Shown: piece after piece, positions 48,491-60,065 of the stretch
How positions within the stretch are numbered: position 1 is the first letter of the stretch
Layout: each line of letters opens with the position of its first letter
Assembly (NCBI GenBank): GCA_016800925.1
Contig: JABCPU010000088.1
Span: 124,001 to 188,000 of the forward strand
Direction: 5' to 3'
Length of the DNA stretch: 64,000 bases
DNA from: Suillus spraguei
Taxonomy: Eukaryota; Basidiomycota; Agaricomycetes; Boletales; Suillaceae
The notes under the pieces: generated by a model
What the model was told of the DNA's origin: nothing
The model's database searches: none
The model's input: the letters and a program-made list of their open reading frames with translations, nothing else
Program-made: the position numbers and the translations under genes

Positions 48491-50202
48491 AATAATGGAA
48501 ATGACTCGGACTTATAGCGTTCAGCAGTAACTTTTACCTATGGCCTATATTGACTTACACCATACGACTCTAATCAACTATGCATTTGATCTACATCAGA
48601 ATCGAACGATTCAAATCAGCCATTCACTAACATTTATATCAAAGGGGCCGCGCAAGATTATCAAGGGCTGGCTTGGAGCCTCATCTGTATGGTGGACGAT
48701 TCGATTTGCCGATATGCCGCAACTTATTTTGAAGTCCGACCAATATTTGTTCCGAACTTTATCGGAATCACAAATCAGTTCTACGCCAGTCTGTGGCGAC
48801 TCTGCGCGCCGTGCTCACTGAGATCCGCAGCTGCTGGCGAGCATTACTATCACAACATTAGTGGCGAATAAATCTATCCTTCGGATTCCTTCCCTGAGCT
48901 CACTGAGCAGCCCTTACCCTCCAGGATATGTGACTCACTCAGGCTGCGCAGTGCTTCATTCCCGCTATGACAATAGTCGGTGTTGTGTTTCTCACTGCGT
49001 ATGTTGAACTCAGTCGTCGACTGTGCCTTTAATTGCTATCGGGTCATTGGGCCCTTCACTGATATTCTCACTGTTATTTATGTTAACGATGAGTCGAGAT
49101 TTCTCCGTGCTATCGTCTTTTCTGCATGACTGCATTGTGCTGCGTTTTGTTTCCAATCATAATGGGGTCACCGTGGAGTTGACATCTGGCCCTGCGCGCA
49201 TTCCTACTGTCGACAGTTGGTATAATTCTTAACAGACATTTCCACCGGTCTATCTAGCCTGAAGTATATTCCCACTGTCTTTTCTCCTTCTGCCGCATCC
49301 CATATGGCTTTGAGACAGCATGGCAATCCTGTATGGTCTCATTACGACGATCAATATTATCACGACGGCTTGCAAACTCTGTCCGCATCTGTACTGACCC
49401 TTGTTGCCCCCGTTGTGTGCAGAAGAGAGCAGAGATTTGTACGAAGACTGCTGCTCTATGGAAAGTCAGACCACCGTCCTCTGCTTCCAAGGCTTCCACT
49501 TCTCAGAACCTTACTAGTAAGGTAAGTACTTGCATTGGTTTCAGGACACCCTGTGCGACCCTAATGTGTCATGTAGATTTATTCCCGCTACCATAAGGGA
49601 GTGGGTTATATCGTGTTTTATGGGACATCATTCAAATCGATTGTCTTCCTGCGTCTGTTGCTCTTGTCCTTGAATGGTATTCTTCTCTCGTCTTCTTCGA
49701 TTGCTTGTTCGCTCAGCCATTTGGGCCCAAGTTTGCGTTTCGCTGAAATCCCCATGGCCTCAGTGATTTATTGCCGTACTCCCACTACCGATATCGAGTT
49801 CGAGGTCGCGTGAGGTCTCAATGTTATGTTTGGGATGAACTGCATTGCTGCGTGACCACCGTTTTGTGGGAAGATGAGACACCCGTCTCCAATCCTCCAT
49901 GTCTGGCCTTCAAGGTAGTGACAGTGTTTCACTATCCTCGTTTGCTAGTATCTGCTCATTTCCTTCTGTGTTTCCAGAAACTCCTTGTATACTTAGTGGT
50001 AATGTCAATCACATTGAACTTGCTGCTAATGATGGTGAATTAGAATTATCTCAGTCTTCGTCCCTCGTCGGGGCAATTCTATTGTCTCGTAGACGTTCAG
50101 ACTCGAACTTTACTGTCCATGTCATCTTTTCAGGCAGTGTCAATCAGGGGCCCCATAGGTTTCCAACTTAGGATGAGTCGTCAAGTGGGAGAGTTAAAGA
50201 CT
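48491..50202. other. 1.7-kb region without recognisable genes
   Basis: ORFs of 60-110 codons exist but show no family motif. The composition is t-rich compared with the flanks. It leads directly into the tRNA-like array. Confidence 0.35.
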
Positions 50203-50947
50203 TTAACCTGGCTAGTGTGGTTACCACAACAGAATGTTTCTCTTGGACTACGCAGGTTCGAAACCTGCTGAACTCCAGTTTTTTGTATCAGAACGCACTT
50301 TGACATCCATTCATGGACGGTTTCTTTAGAAGTTCACCGCAACTAGTCTTAGTCAGGTGGTTGTCACAACAAAATCAAAATCTGTTTCTCTTGGACTGTG
50401 CAGGTTTGAAACCTGCCGACGACAAGGTTTTTTTCTATTGAAACACACCTTGACATTCGCTCATGGATGGCTTCTTTAGATGTTCATTTCAACGGGTCTT
50501 AGCTAGGCGGTTGCCACAACAGAATCAAAATCTGTTTATCTTGGACTGTGCGGGTTCAAAACCTGCTGATGACGAGGTTTTTTCTATCAGAACACATTTT
50601 GATGTTCACTCGTGGACGGTTTCTTTGAAAGTTCACCGTAGCTGGTGTTAGCCTCGTGGTTGCCACGACAGAGTCAAAATCTGTTTCTCTTGGGCTGTGC
50701 AGGTTCAAAACCTGCCGACGACAAGGTTTTTTTTATCGGAACACACCTTGATATTCACCCGTGATGGTTTCTTTGATAGTTCATTGTAACTAGTCTTAGC
50801 CTGATGGTTACCACAACAGGATCAAAATCTGTTTCTCTTTCCTGTGTAGGTTCGAAACCTGCTGACGACAGCATTTTTGTTATTGGAACACACCTTGACA
50901 TCCACTCCTGGATGGTTTCCTTAGAGGTCCATCTTAACTGGTCTTAG
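50203..50947 (+). repeat. Tandem array of five tRNA-Leu-like units (about 148 bp each)
   Basis: B-box-like cores recur at 50255-50265, 50403-50413, 50553-50563, 50702-50712 and 50849-50859 (ggttcgaaacc or close), spaced 148, 150, 149 and 147 bases. Each sits in a perfect or near-perfect T-arm (gcagg/cctgc). Upstream of each is an A-box-like tagcctgatggttacc. Units 2-5 have an anticodon-arm-like acagaatcaaaatctgt, whose loop would present CAA (Leu), and a long variable arm. A run of five to eight T follows each body, as in a Pol III terminator. Acceptor-stem pairing is poor, so these are tRNA-derived repeats or pseudo-tRNAs rather than certain tRNA genes. A sixth unit is cut off at 50947. Confidence 0.7.
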
Positions 50948-51330
50948 CCCCTGTTCAAATTGTTGTTGCAACATTGATATTTACTCCATGGCGAGTCGTG
51001 CCTTCGGACACGTTCAAAACACTAATTATATTGTGCTCTGCGTAAATCCTCTCCTCTGAGTCCTCTCACTACCTTGATTGCAGTAGATTGCGTAGCCGGT
51101 GAAGCTTCCTTGGCGTTACACCACCTTGGATATCTATGAACTGACTCGCAAACTTCAAACTCAGCCTCCGTTGGTTGTTTCTTTGTGTATTCCTGAGCAG
51201 CTTCAAGGGGTTCGTGCACTGATTGGTTCTCGGTCAAATCGCAAGGCCTGCAGGCTCTCAGCGCTGAGAGCCTGAGGGATGCCTTTGTCTTTAATAATGC
51301 AGCTCATTCTGACGTGATGCGTCCATCAGT
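50948..51330. other. Region with a perfect 24-base palindrome
   Basis: 51251-51274 is a perfect palindrome with half-site caggctctcagc. No gene seen. Confidence 0.4.
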
Positions 51331-51465
51331 ATGCAATAGACGAGCGTCTGGTAACATCATATTCTTCCATTGGCGCTGTCGCCTATAATGCATAGCATCC
51401 TAAAATATGCTCTTGCTTAGGGTGAGCCTCCTGTGACTGTTGCTATCATTTTGGGATGCAATTTA

Positions 51466-52455
51466 CAGCTCTTTGCATAAAAGATGGCAGTACTTGGCGT
51501 GAAATTTTCGTTCAATTAGGAAATGTTGGACTTAGTGAAATTTAGCTTGTGTAGCCTTGTACTACCTTTATGAACCTTCTGAGCCTTCGCGACATCCTAG
51601 ACTCCTGTGGATTTTCCGAATGCACTTGGTTTCAGATTTTGAGGCTCTGGCGCAAAACTGGTGATGTTGTCAACCATCAGCCTAGCACAGCAATGCATGG
51701 TCATCTGCGTGCTCTCGATTGTGAAGATATTGACTGCCTGCTTCATCCTGTAAGGCAGAATTCTCACTATTTTTTGGACGAGCTCATGCACCTTGCAACA
51801 AACCAATTCATATCTGTCCATTTCACAACAACCTTCCATGAGCTCGAACGTGCTGATGTGAGCTACAAGAAACTCAAGCGAATTGCCCAAGAACGAAACG
51901 AGACTCTCCGTGCTGCATTCATCACATACATGGCTCAGTATGATCCATCAGAGTTGGAATTTATTGACAAGACCTTAAAAGACGAGCGAACACCTGGTAG
52001 ACACTATATGGACGATCAAGGACAGGTACATGCGCAGAGAAAAAGCAGGTGTTTGTGCGTGGATGGCAGACATCCACAGAAGCCCTTCTCACACTGGATG
52101 GCATTGTTGCTGCAACCGTTGTCGAAGGCTCTATGACCCAGGAGTTGTTCCTAGAGTGGTTTGAGAACATTGTTGTAAATGAATGTACTGTCGACGTACC
52201 AAAAAAAACTTTGTCAGCTCCTAAAGTGTTCGGCTTATCCTGCCCCTCAGTGTCCTTGTGATGGACAATGCGAAAATAAGGTCACTGTCATGTTCTAGCA
52301 GGCTCTTGTGTTTTTAGAGGCAGGAATAATAGTTATAAATGGTATAATGATGATGAATTACAGAGCGTATATGTACAACGAGCTAAATTTCACTAAGTCC
52401 AATTGAACGAAAATTTCACGCCACTCGCAACTGCCATCCTTTATGCAAAGAGCTG
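51466..52455 (+). mobile_element. Tc1/mariner (IS630-like) element with TA target duplication, internally deleted
   Basis: Its ends are inverse copies, starting cagctctttgcataa at 51466 and ending ttatgcaaagagctg at 52455. Similarity extends about 80 bases inward (cgtgaaattttcgttcaatt in both). TA flanks both sides (51464-51465 and 52456-52457). It lies inside the TEX1 relic. At 990 bp it is shorter than an autonomous element. Confidence 0.82.
51570..52271 (+). pseudogene. Truncated Tc1/mariner transposase
   Basis: An N-terminal helix-turn-helix (LLSLRDILDSCGFSE...FQILRLWRKTGDVVN) is followed by the first catalytic region (FIDKTLKDERTPGRHY, with Asp). After a one-base shift near 52033 comes VRGWQTSTEALLTLDGIVA, then VMDNAKI with the second Asp. 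The third catalytic residue and C-terminus are deleted. The frame starts near 51555 without a good Met context. Confidence 0.78.
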
Positions 52456-52560
52456 TAAAATGGTGAGCCCTGAAATTATTATCTTTCACGTCGATGAGTT
52501 TCCGCAGCTATACGGGTGTTATCAAATCTATGAGAATTTAGAAACCTGATGAGTTGTGAT

Positions 52561-53287
52561 GACTAGCGAGCGTCATATTCTAGGCGTCAGCGGTGTCCAA
52601 TGATATTATTATGTCGGCGCGCTGGTCTAATGTGATATATTCGAAACTTGGAAAACCCCTCACTGTATGGCTGATTGGATCATGTAATTCACGAAAAGTA
52701 TTCAGCAAGTGCGAGTGACTCATCCAAGCGTTTTGGAATCCCATCATATTGCCACCCTGTGGCACATCAAGGCACGCCACATCAGTACAAGTGACGCGGC
52801 TGTGAAAACTGTCTCAAGATTCCACCTTGTAAGTGATCGTTGCTGTTTGGCCGTGATGAACAAAAGTATTGTGATGTTATAAAGATGGGTATGCAACCTA
52901 TCATATGAACAATTCACGTCGCTTCACCTTAGCACCAACGACAATCTCTCGATCGTATCGTCTCGATGACACATTTCTCGATATCGTCTTCCAATGTCCT
53001 GAGCAACGCATTTTGTACTACCTTGCACCGCGGCTCCCACAGTAGCACCGCGACTTCACGCAGTAGCGGGTCTGTGGATCATGTCAGTTGCTTCGTTAGT
53101 CCTCTTCCAAACAATGGACGCTGAAGATACTATGTTTCGAATCTCTAGTCAAACCTTCATATTGACACATCCTCCTGTGCCATCACCGAGGCAAGTTTCA
53201 ATGTTGTATAAGGGAAAGTCTATGATGTTATTATAATTCCAGACGTCAGTACCGGATTCAGCCACTATAGTCGAGAGTCCATCTGCA
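52561..53287. other. Region upstream of HET gene 2
   Basis: No separate gene. The true first exon of HET gene 2 probably lies here: the HET frame stays open back to an acceptor-like aattccag at about 53242, and ATGs occur at 53114 and 53132. Confidence 0.4.
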
Positions 53288-55032
53288 GTGACTTCACCTC
53301 AATTTGAAGTCCCATATAAGAGCTCCTACCCGGAGTTGCTTAGCGACGAGGCCAGGACCAAGAAACAAGAGGAGCTTTTTGACAGCATCATCGACGACAC
53401 ACTAGGTACCATCCCTGTTCGCCTCATCGACACAACGTCGGGCAAACTATGCAGCGCGGGAGAACTCTACGCTCATTTTAAAGAGTCTCGTAGCTATAAG
53501 GAAATTGGCACGAAGATTCTCAGGACTAATGAGAAGACGATGAAGGCGACTGTTGATGCCTTCTTCGAATACGCTATGTTCTCCCATCGTTGGAGTACTG
53601 CTGTTGATGACGAGCCTACGTATGACCACATTAAAGGCGAAGAGAGCATCTACAATCTGAAAACACCACCGGGAATCGATAAGTTACAACAGTTTTGCAA
53701 GATTGCCAGGGAGAACCAGTTCCGATGGGGTTGGAGCGATACGTGTTGTATCGACAAGACCAACAACGTCGAACTCCAGGAGTCTATCATCTCCATGTTC
53801 TCGTGGTATCGGATGTCATCTGTCACCATCGTCTACCTCTCAGACGTCACCGACGAAGAGAGCCTTAGAAATAGTGTATGGTTCACCCGTGGATGGACGC
53901 TACAAGAGCTCATTGCACCTCGGCTCGTCTGGTTCTATAAGATGGACTGGACGCCATATGTTGACAGCAAGCAGAACCACAAAGAAGACCCTCAAGTCGT
54001 TAAGACTATATCAGAGATCACGTCTATTGACCAGACCGTCCTCAACCAGTTTGTGCCGGGGTTGAGAGATGTTGGCTCCGACGAGGTTAAGAAGAGGATG
54101 AGTTGGCTTGCATCTAGGAGGACGACAAAGATCGAGGATATGGCATACTGCATGATGGGTAGGTTGTCATTTCTTGGATAAAGCGACTGTGTTAAAACTT
54201 CTGATATACAGGCATTTTTGGCGTCCACATGCCGGTCATGTATGGGGAGAGAAAGAACGCTTTTGTTCGCCTTCAAAAGGAGATCATGAACCTTACGGAT
54301 GACCTGTCGCTATTTGACTGGGTCGGGGAACCGTCAGAGTTTCATTCATACTTTGCATCGCACCCCAGCTGTTTTGCAAACCCTCCAGCTGGATCCGGGA
54401 GGAGCTTGTTGAAACTCTCCCATACTCTGTCGCTTCAGGCCAAATCCTGGGTAAACGCTCTTAGTTCCACCGTCCTGATGAACCTCAGGAAACTCCTTCT
54501 GGACCCTCCTCACGGTCATTTCATTGCCAACGGGAAGATGAACATGGCGTTATTTGTGTATGAGGTTACGAAGCTAATTCCGGTAGACACGACAGGCTTT
54601 CTCAATGACGATGGCTTCGTTGACTATGTTGTCAACGCCGAAGGTCTTGCCGAGGTGAAGATTACGACTCACAGACATCTTCCTGGTATGGTCAACGGAG
54701 AAGATTCACCCTGTTACCGTCTTGTCCGGATGTGGGACTCCAACCTTGTTCCATTGGAACATGCTGTGAAGAAAGCAGACGAAAAAACAGGGTCCGGATC
54801 CGGAGATGGCGAGCATCATGAAGGATTTATTCACACCCATGTTCCGGTGTCTTACAACGCAATGAGCATGCTCATGGAGCTTATTCAGGAACCTTTCGTC
54901 GCACAGTTGCTGATTCAGAGAAGAAAGGGAGGGCCTTACGAGAGAGTGGGAACAAGAGAGCGGTTGATAGCAGTACCTTCTTCATCGGGCCACATCACCT
55001 TTCAAGGTATCAAGATCCTAAGTGTTCGTTGA
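53288..55032 (+). CDS. HET-domain protein 2 (start uncertain)
   Basis: Same architecture as HET 1: IIDDTLGTIPVRLIDT, YAMFSHRWSTA, WSDTCCIDKTNNVELQESI, SMFSWYRMS, WFTRGWTLQELIAPRL. A single intron (54159-54211) falls at the same place as in HET 1, before GIFGVHMPVMYGERKNAFVRLQKEI. The C-terminal half continues through DDLSLFDWVGEPSEFHSYFA, PPHGHFIANGKMN and EPFVAQLL to GHITFQGIKILSVR. The frame at 53288 begins with GTG, so the real ATG is probably in an upstream exon. It lacks HET 1's acidic repeats and Lys-Glu tract. Appears intact. It sits between the tRNA-like array and a decayed membrane-family copy. Confidence 0.88.
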
Positions 55033-56360
55033 TTACATCATTTCGAAATCATACGGTACGCTACTGTACAGCAGTCCTGTAGCTCAAACCAAGTCAATGC
55101 CACAATTTCCGTACAGAGACATAAGCTCGGAATTGGGTATGGACCCCTTCGATTGCCCAGGTTATTATGGTAGGTCGGGTTAACCATTATTGTGGAATAT
55201 CTTGCCTGCTCTGATGATGGAGCTCGGTTTTCTGTTAAAGCGCAAATATCTTCCTCCAGGTCACCGCGGCCAGTGTATGGTCGAACATTTGTGCGTGCCA
55301 GTAGGAGGTATAAGTGAGAATCATGAAAGTCTGTGGCGAGGAAACAAAGCTGGACAACGTACTGGTAGATTGTCTCTACCCTTGCGCCAAAGTCAGACCG
55401 CCGAGGTTTCTCCGTGCATTGTTTTTGATGTAGCTCCTGATCAATAAGTTTGAAGTAATAGCAACTACAGAAGAGGCGTCGGCCTACCTATAAAGATGAA
55501 ACCGAGCAAATCATCAAAAGGGTATCATAATTGTCATGGGCTGACTTACCATTCCGTTGACGCTTTGGTACATATCTTATTACATAATTTGGAAAATGTT
55601 TTGACTTCCAAGCACCCGAACTTCAGAAGTTACAGCATCTGTTACTGGGTAATTTGTGCGTTTCGACTGCTCGACTTCACCGCCTCAGAATGTTCCACTG
55701 TCACATACGGCCAAGCTCGATTGCCGGATGAGTGTGGCTATTTGGCGCATTGCACACAGTATGCAGGTATGACGCCTGGCCATGTTTCGTTCGCTTAGCA
55801 AGAGTGCCATTGTGCAGCGTGCAAAGTGGCAGGTGAACTGTTGCTTCTTCTTCTGTGCCTCTCCTGGCTGCAAAGTAAAATGCCACATGTTATGCTTGAA
55901 CCGAAATCGCCGGTTGATCTAGTTTGCTGGGCTCTACAGGATCGTGTTCTGGCGCCGGCGCGGATACCACGAGGGGAGCTTCCAAGTTCCATGCTTCACA
56001 GACTCGGAAGGGTTCAGGGTTCAGAATGTTCAATCATTACCACCAACTATTTGCGATGTGACCGTATAAGATGTTCGAATGGTGATGCGATTGTTTTTAA
56101 TGAAATTTTACAGGAAGGTGTCTTAACGCCAGCATAGGCACCACGAAGGGGCCTCCTGCTCTCCTCAGATATGGTCAAGGTTCAGAGCGCTTAGCTGTGC
56201 TTGCCACTCGAACTCTTCGCGATCCCAGAGATAGCAGTGTTATTTTTACCCTTCCAGTTCTAGAATACGCGATGGAGTCGGCCGCAGTCTGGACACGCAC
56301 CTCTTGGTATTTAGTAACAGATAACCGAACGACAAGGTCGAAATTCCTGACTCGTCTTCA
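55033..56360. other. 1.3-kb region between HET gene 2 and paralogue E
   Basis: No gene supported; short ORFs on both strands only. Confidence 0.35.
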
Positions 56361-57740
56361 ATGCCTCCATTGCTTTGGCCAGTCGTTAATTCTAAAAATT
56401 TCAGTCTCGATGCTTCAGGTGTCGCTGGTTTCTTCGGTGGCGAGGAAGCCATCACTGCCATGGCTACTGTACACCTGTATAGGGGACGCAGATGGCTCGG
56501 CTGGTACAACTCCCCCGGCAGTTATACTATAGCCAAGGACTTCGGCAGGATATCCAAGTCAAGATTATGGGGTGGTCTTTTTCCTGGCCCCAATCGTGAT
56601 CCAGTTGTTGCCTTCAAGCTGGACGTGAAGACTGGCCCGAAGTACGTCGCGTCACGCTCGGGAACTGTCATGCACAAGACAGGGCACTTTGCACATCTCC
56701 TGACGGAGGGGATGGACGATTTGACGCCAGTTTCTCTTCCTGCCAAACGGACCACTACAAGTTCACGCATCTTTATTGTCGCTGTCCCCGAAATCAAATA
56801 TGAAGACCTTCCTTTGCAGACCATGAGCATTCACCACGCCATCTTTGCCAGTTTCCCTATCCTAGTCAGCTTCAGCACATGCATTCTTTGCGCCTTGTGT
56901 GCCGATTGGTACTGCTTGCGATGATCCTCCTCGGGATTATCTCCAGCGGTGTTACATGTTTCGTCATCGGCTCTGGAGCCCTTGGCATCGAAACAGTTAC
57001 GAAACCAGCAGATGGTTCCCCTCCAGGAGATGGGATTCTCTTGAGCATAATGGCGTTGTCATCCTGAAGGGAGAGGAAAAGGACGTAAATGCAATCACAA
57101 AGGGGAAGTTTTCGCTGAAGCTGAAAGGAGCACCAGAGTATACAGTTATCGGCCTGTGCTCACTACTCCTCGAGCTTCAGTTTCTGCTGCAGCTCCTCCT
57201 CATCCCACAGGGATCACTGTTTGGTCAGGTCATGTTTCTGACCTCAGTGGTCGCATCCTGGGGGTACAACTCTTTCTCGCATCCCTGGACAAGGGAAAAT
57301 TACAGCGGAAACTGTTTTGCGACACCATCAAACTTCGTCAGGCAGCCATGCTCGGTTTCGAAGCTGGCACTCGAACCAGCATGGCTGCATTCACATGCTT
57401 CGTTCTTTGTGAAATTTACCTAGGCCTCTCGAGGTATCAAGCCGATAAAATTTTGTTGGAGTTTTTGCCCAACGAGACGCTGGTGTGGCGGAAGTGGAGG
57501 GAGCAAGTGATGACTCAGGTCCAGAAAAAGAGGGCGAAGCGAGTATTTTTCAACCTGAAAATGTGACATGTCAGGGCTCGATGCCACTCAACAGTTACTT
57601 TTGACGACTCTTCTACAGGATGCGGACGATGCGTACAAAGGGTATATAGAATATCGTGACCGTCGACTATCGATAAACGTTTCCAAGCGTCCTAATACCG
57701 AAATGCTGTGTTTTTTTGTATGCATACGACAAGCCATGTA
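56361..57740 (+). pseudogene. Membrane-family paralogue E, decayed
   Basis: The N-block is intact (DASGVAGFFGGEEAITAM, WLGWYNSPGSYTIAK), though the next motif has drifted (SKSRLWGGLFPGPN). The frame shifts in the first helix hairpin near 56918 (ADWYC then MILLGIISSGVTCFVIG), again near 57045 (PPGDGILL then GVVILKGEEKDVNAITKGKF), and again near 57275 (ASWGYNSF then LASLDKGKLQRKLF). A stop near 57566 precedes a last family block (LLLTTLLQDADDAYKGY). Compact-loop subgroup with B and C. Confidence 0.82.
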
Positions 57741-60065
57741 ATTTGGCGAAAGGATTCTGTATATACGTATCCTATTTCATAAAGTCGTGGTAGCAATACA
57801 GGCGGGACGCAGTGTTGGGTTATCGTTCTCTAAGGTGCCAGTGCCAGTATAGCATACACCCAGTGTTTAGGCATCATTAGTTTTTAAATTTCTTTCTGAC
57901 TTGAAAGGATACAACAGGCACTACGCTGATATGGATTCTTTGCTCAAGTGAACCTTTCGTTTAGCGCCCAAGCTGCAGTCTATGACACCATCGCCAGGTC
58001 TCCAATCTCCAAACATTTTCTCATAGAAAGCTTCACAACATATTTTGCGAGAGGTCATTGTCTGTCCACAACGTGCCAATAACACTCTTGAAACCAGAAG
58101 ATTGGGGTCTGATTGTGAGGTGAGTGGTTTTATCGGGTGTTTCCTCATTGTGGAGGGTGGTATGACACGTCGATAGCTGGAGCACATTTTGTGGATGCCT
58201 TCTTGACGTGTCTATCGGAAGATTTGCATTACAATCACATAATCGACCGCGCTGTCTGCGCTACGACTGGACAGAGAAACAGTAACTAACTTACAATACA
58301 GCTGCGTGGTAGGCTTCTTACTATAGACCAGTTCAGTACTCTAATAAGATTATGGAGGGACAATGCGTGATCGGGGTAACCCATGCAAGGGCTTCGCGTA
58401 AGAGGGAAGAGATGGAATTAGCGTCTTGAGTACCCCTTCAAATGTAACCTTCAAGGCGCATACACGCCAGGCTGGTGAGGGCCACTGCGTGATCAGAATG
58501 GTTGACTGAACACTGGTCCAGAACCGACTGAAAATGAAATGCTGCTAGTCGTTCAAGTGAGAGACCGTCTTGCTTGCTGTGTGTCCAGCAAATCGCGTGT
58601 GGCCTGCATCTATGCCTCGAGTAACCTCGTGGTCCAGCAGGGACTAGAGTTTATTTCCATCAGCGAAATTGAATAATACACGGCTGACGTACTCACATGA
58701 AGCAGTGCGCCATCCTGATCGTGGCCAGCATTACAATGGCGGCCTTTAGCGTGACGGAAGGACAATTATATTATATGTTAGTCGATGTATGAATGAGAAG
58801 CAAATCTCTCACCAAATGTTTCATCTCCATGATCCAGTGGCTCATCCCACGACGTTGGAAATTCCCCGATTCCCACTGCCTGACATTCGGTCGACCCCAT
58901 AAGACGCCCTGATCTCCATTGAGAATGCAGGTGAGGTACATGATCATCTAGAAACAGGCCATCAGTTCACGAATTACGCCCAGAATTCTACATGAACTTT
59001 ACGGGGTATCCCACACTACATATTTGTGGGACGATAGGACTTTGATAGCTGTTTCCAGGGTCTCCTCGAGTCGGACTACATTTCATTACAATAGCCATGA
59101 CTACAATACCAAGGACTCACCGGTTCACTGATTACATCATTGCGCTGAGAAGGGACTTGAATGCTCTTTCCGCTAAAAACGGAGCGCGAGGTCCACGAAA
59201 CAAATACGAAAATGATATGGAGCAACCCACCTTTAAGTCTAATATATGGTTCTTCTAAGCTACCAGGCATGCTGGTGCAATGAATCAAAGTGAGGAGGAC
59301 CATGGACTCGGATGGGCTGAGTGGTGGCCGAAATGAGTTGGAGGGGAAGATAGGAATACAAATATGGGAGCTGTGGATGGAGTTCAGCTGAGAGGGAGAC
59401 GTTGAGATGTTGCAAAATTGCAACCTTGAGGGTTCAAACATTCGTGTCATGCTGTATTTCCATGACATTTGTCTGCTTGGCATGATAGACGCTGGTATGC
59501 ATTAAGCCCTGAGGACTGAGATCACCGACTGCGAATTTTATCGGAAGAAACTGAGTCTGGTGAAGAAGTACCTGAAGACATCAATATCAAAGGTTGAAAC
59601 TTCGCGAATGGAGACATACTCGAATATAGAAGGACTCAAAGGTCCAGCTACCTACTATTCCCAGATGACATCGGACATGCTGAACTTGAAATTGGCAGTG
59701 GTGCTACTGGTTCGAGCTTCGAGCTTCAAGTAGTGTATCGTGATCCTCACAGCACTTGAAAATTGCCTTCCGAAGAAAGAAAGTGACGAGGAGTCAATGA
59801 ACCTTCTCTTTTGGTTGGTCAGTATCAGGAGAGGAGATGTCGACCTAAGCTCGAAGTCCAGTCGATTTTGTAAAATCTTCGCTAAGTCGTGCAGTTCTTC
59901 TTCGGGTGGAAGTGCCTCCTTTTTGCAAGTGGACCAGGACTATCCAAGGCTCATGTAAAGGCGCAGTTCCTTCTGCTCATCTGGCATGAAGATTGGTGGG
60001 TGGTACTACTACTTGAAGATACGAAAAATAATTACATAATAGTGAACTATGAAATCGAACTTCCA
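57741..60065. other. 2.3-kb region without a firm gene
   Basis: The minus strand has a 135-codon ORF (59076-59483) and, further left, a run reading GVLWGRPNVRQWESGNF near 58880. These could be exons of an unknown spliced gene, but I found no motif. Nothing else seen. Confidence 0.3.

Larger units (their letters stand above)
51331..52560 (+). pseudogene. Relic of the TEX1 3' end, split by a Tc1/mariner element
   Basis: 51331-51465 resembles the last TEX1 exon (41105-41270): compare cctaaaatatgctcttgctta with ctcaaaatatgtctttgctta, followed by gagcctcctgtgactgt against gacctcctcctgtggctgt. After the transposon, 52458-52560 resembles the TEX1 3' flank (41271-41385): ttgtgatgactagcgagcg against ttgtgatgattagcgaggg. 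The reading frame is lost. Confidence 0.65.

Noticed and set aside
48540..50171. A series of 60-100 codon ORFs as a gene
   Set aside because: No family motif, no consistent splice pattern, and frames change without conserved joins.
50203..50947. CRISPR-like array
   Set aside because: Units are about 148 bp, similar over their whole length rather than repeat plus unique spacer, and carry tRNA A/B boxes. The organism is a eukaryote.
50203..50947. Five functional tRNA-Leu genes
   Set aside because: The T-arm and anticodon-like arm are good, but acceptor stems pair at only about five of seven positions and unit 1 lacks the anticodon region. Kept as tRNA-derived repeats.
59076..59483. 135-codon minus-strand ORF as a real gene
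   Set aside because: Not recognised. Possible exons further left do not form a clear model. Recorded only as a possibility.
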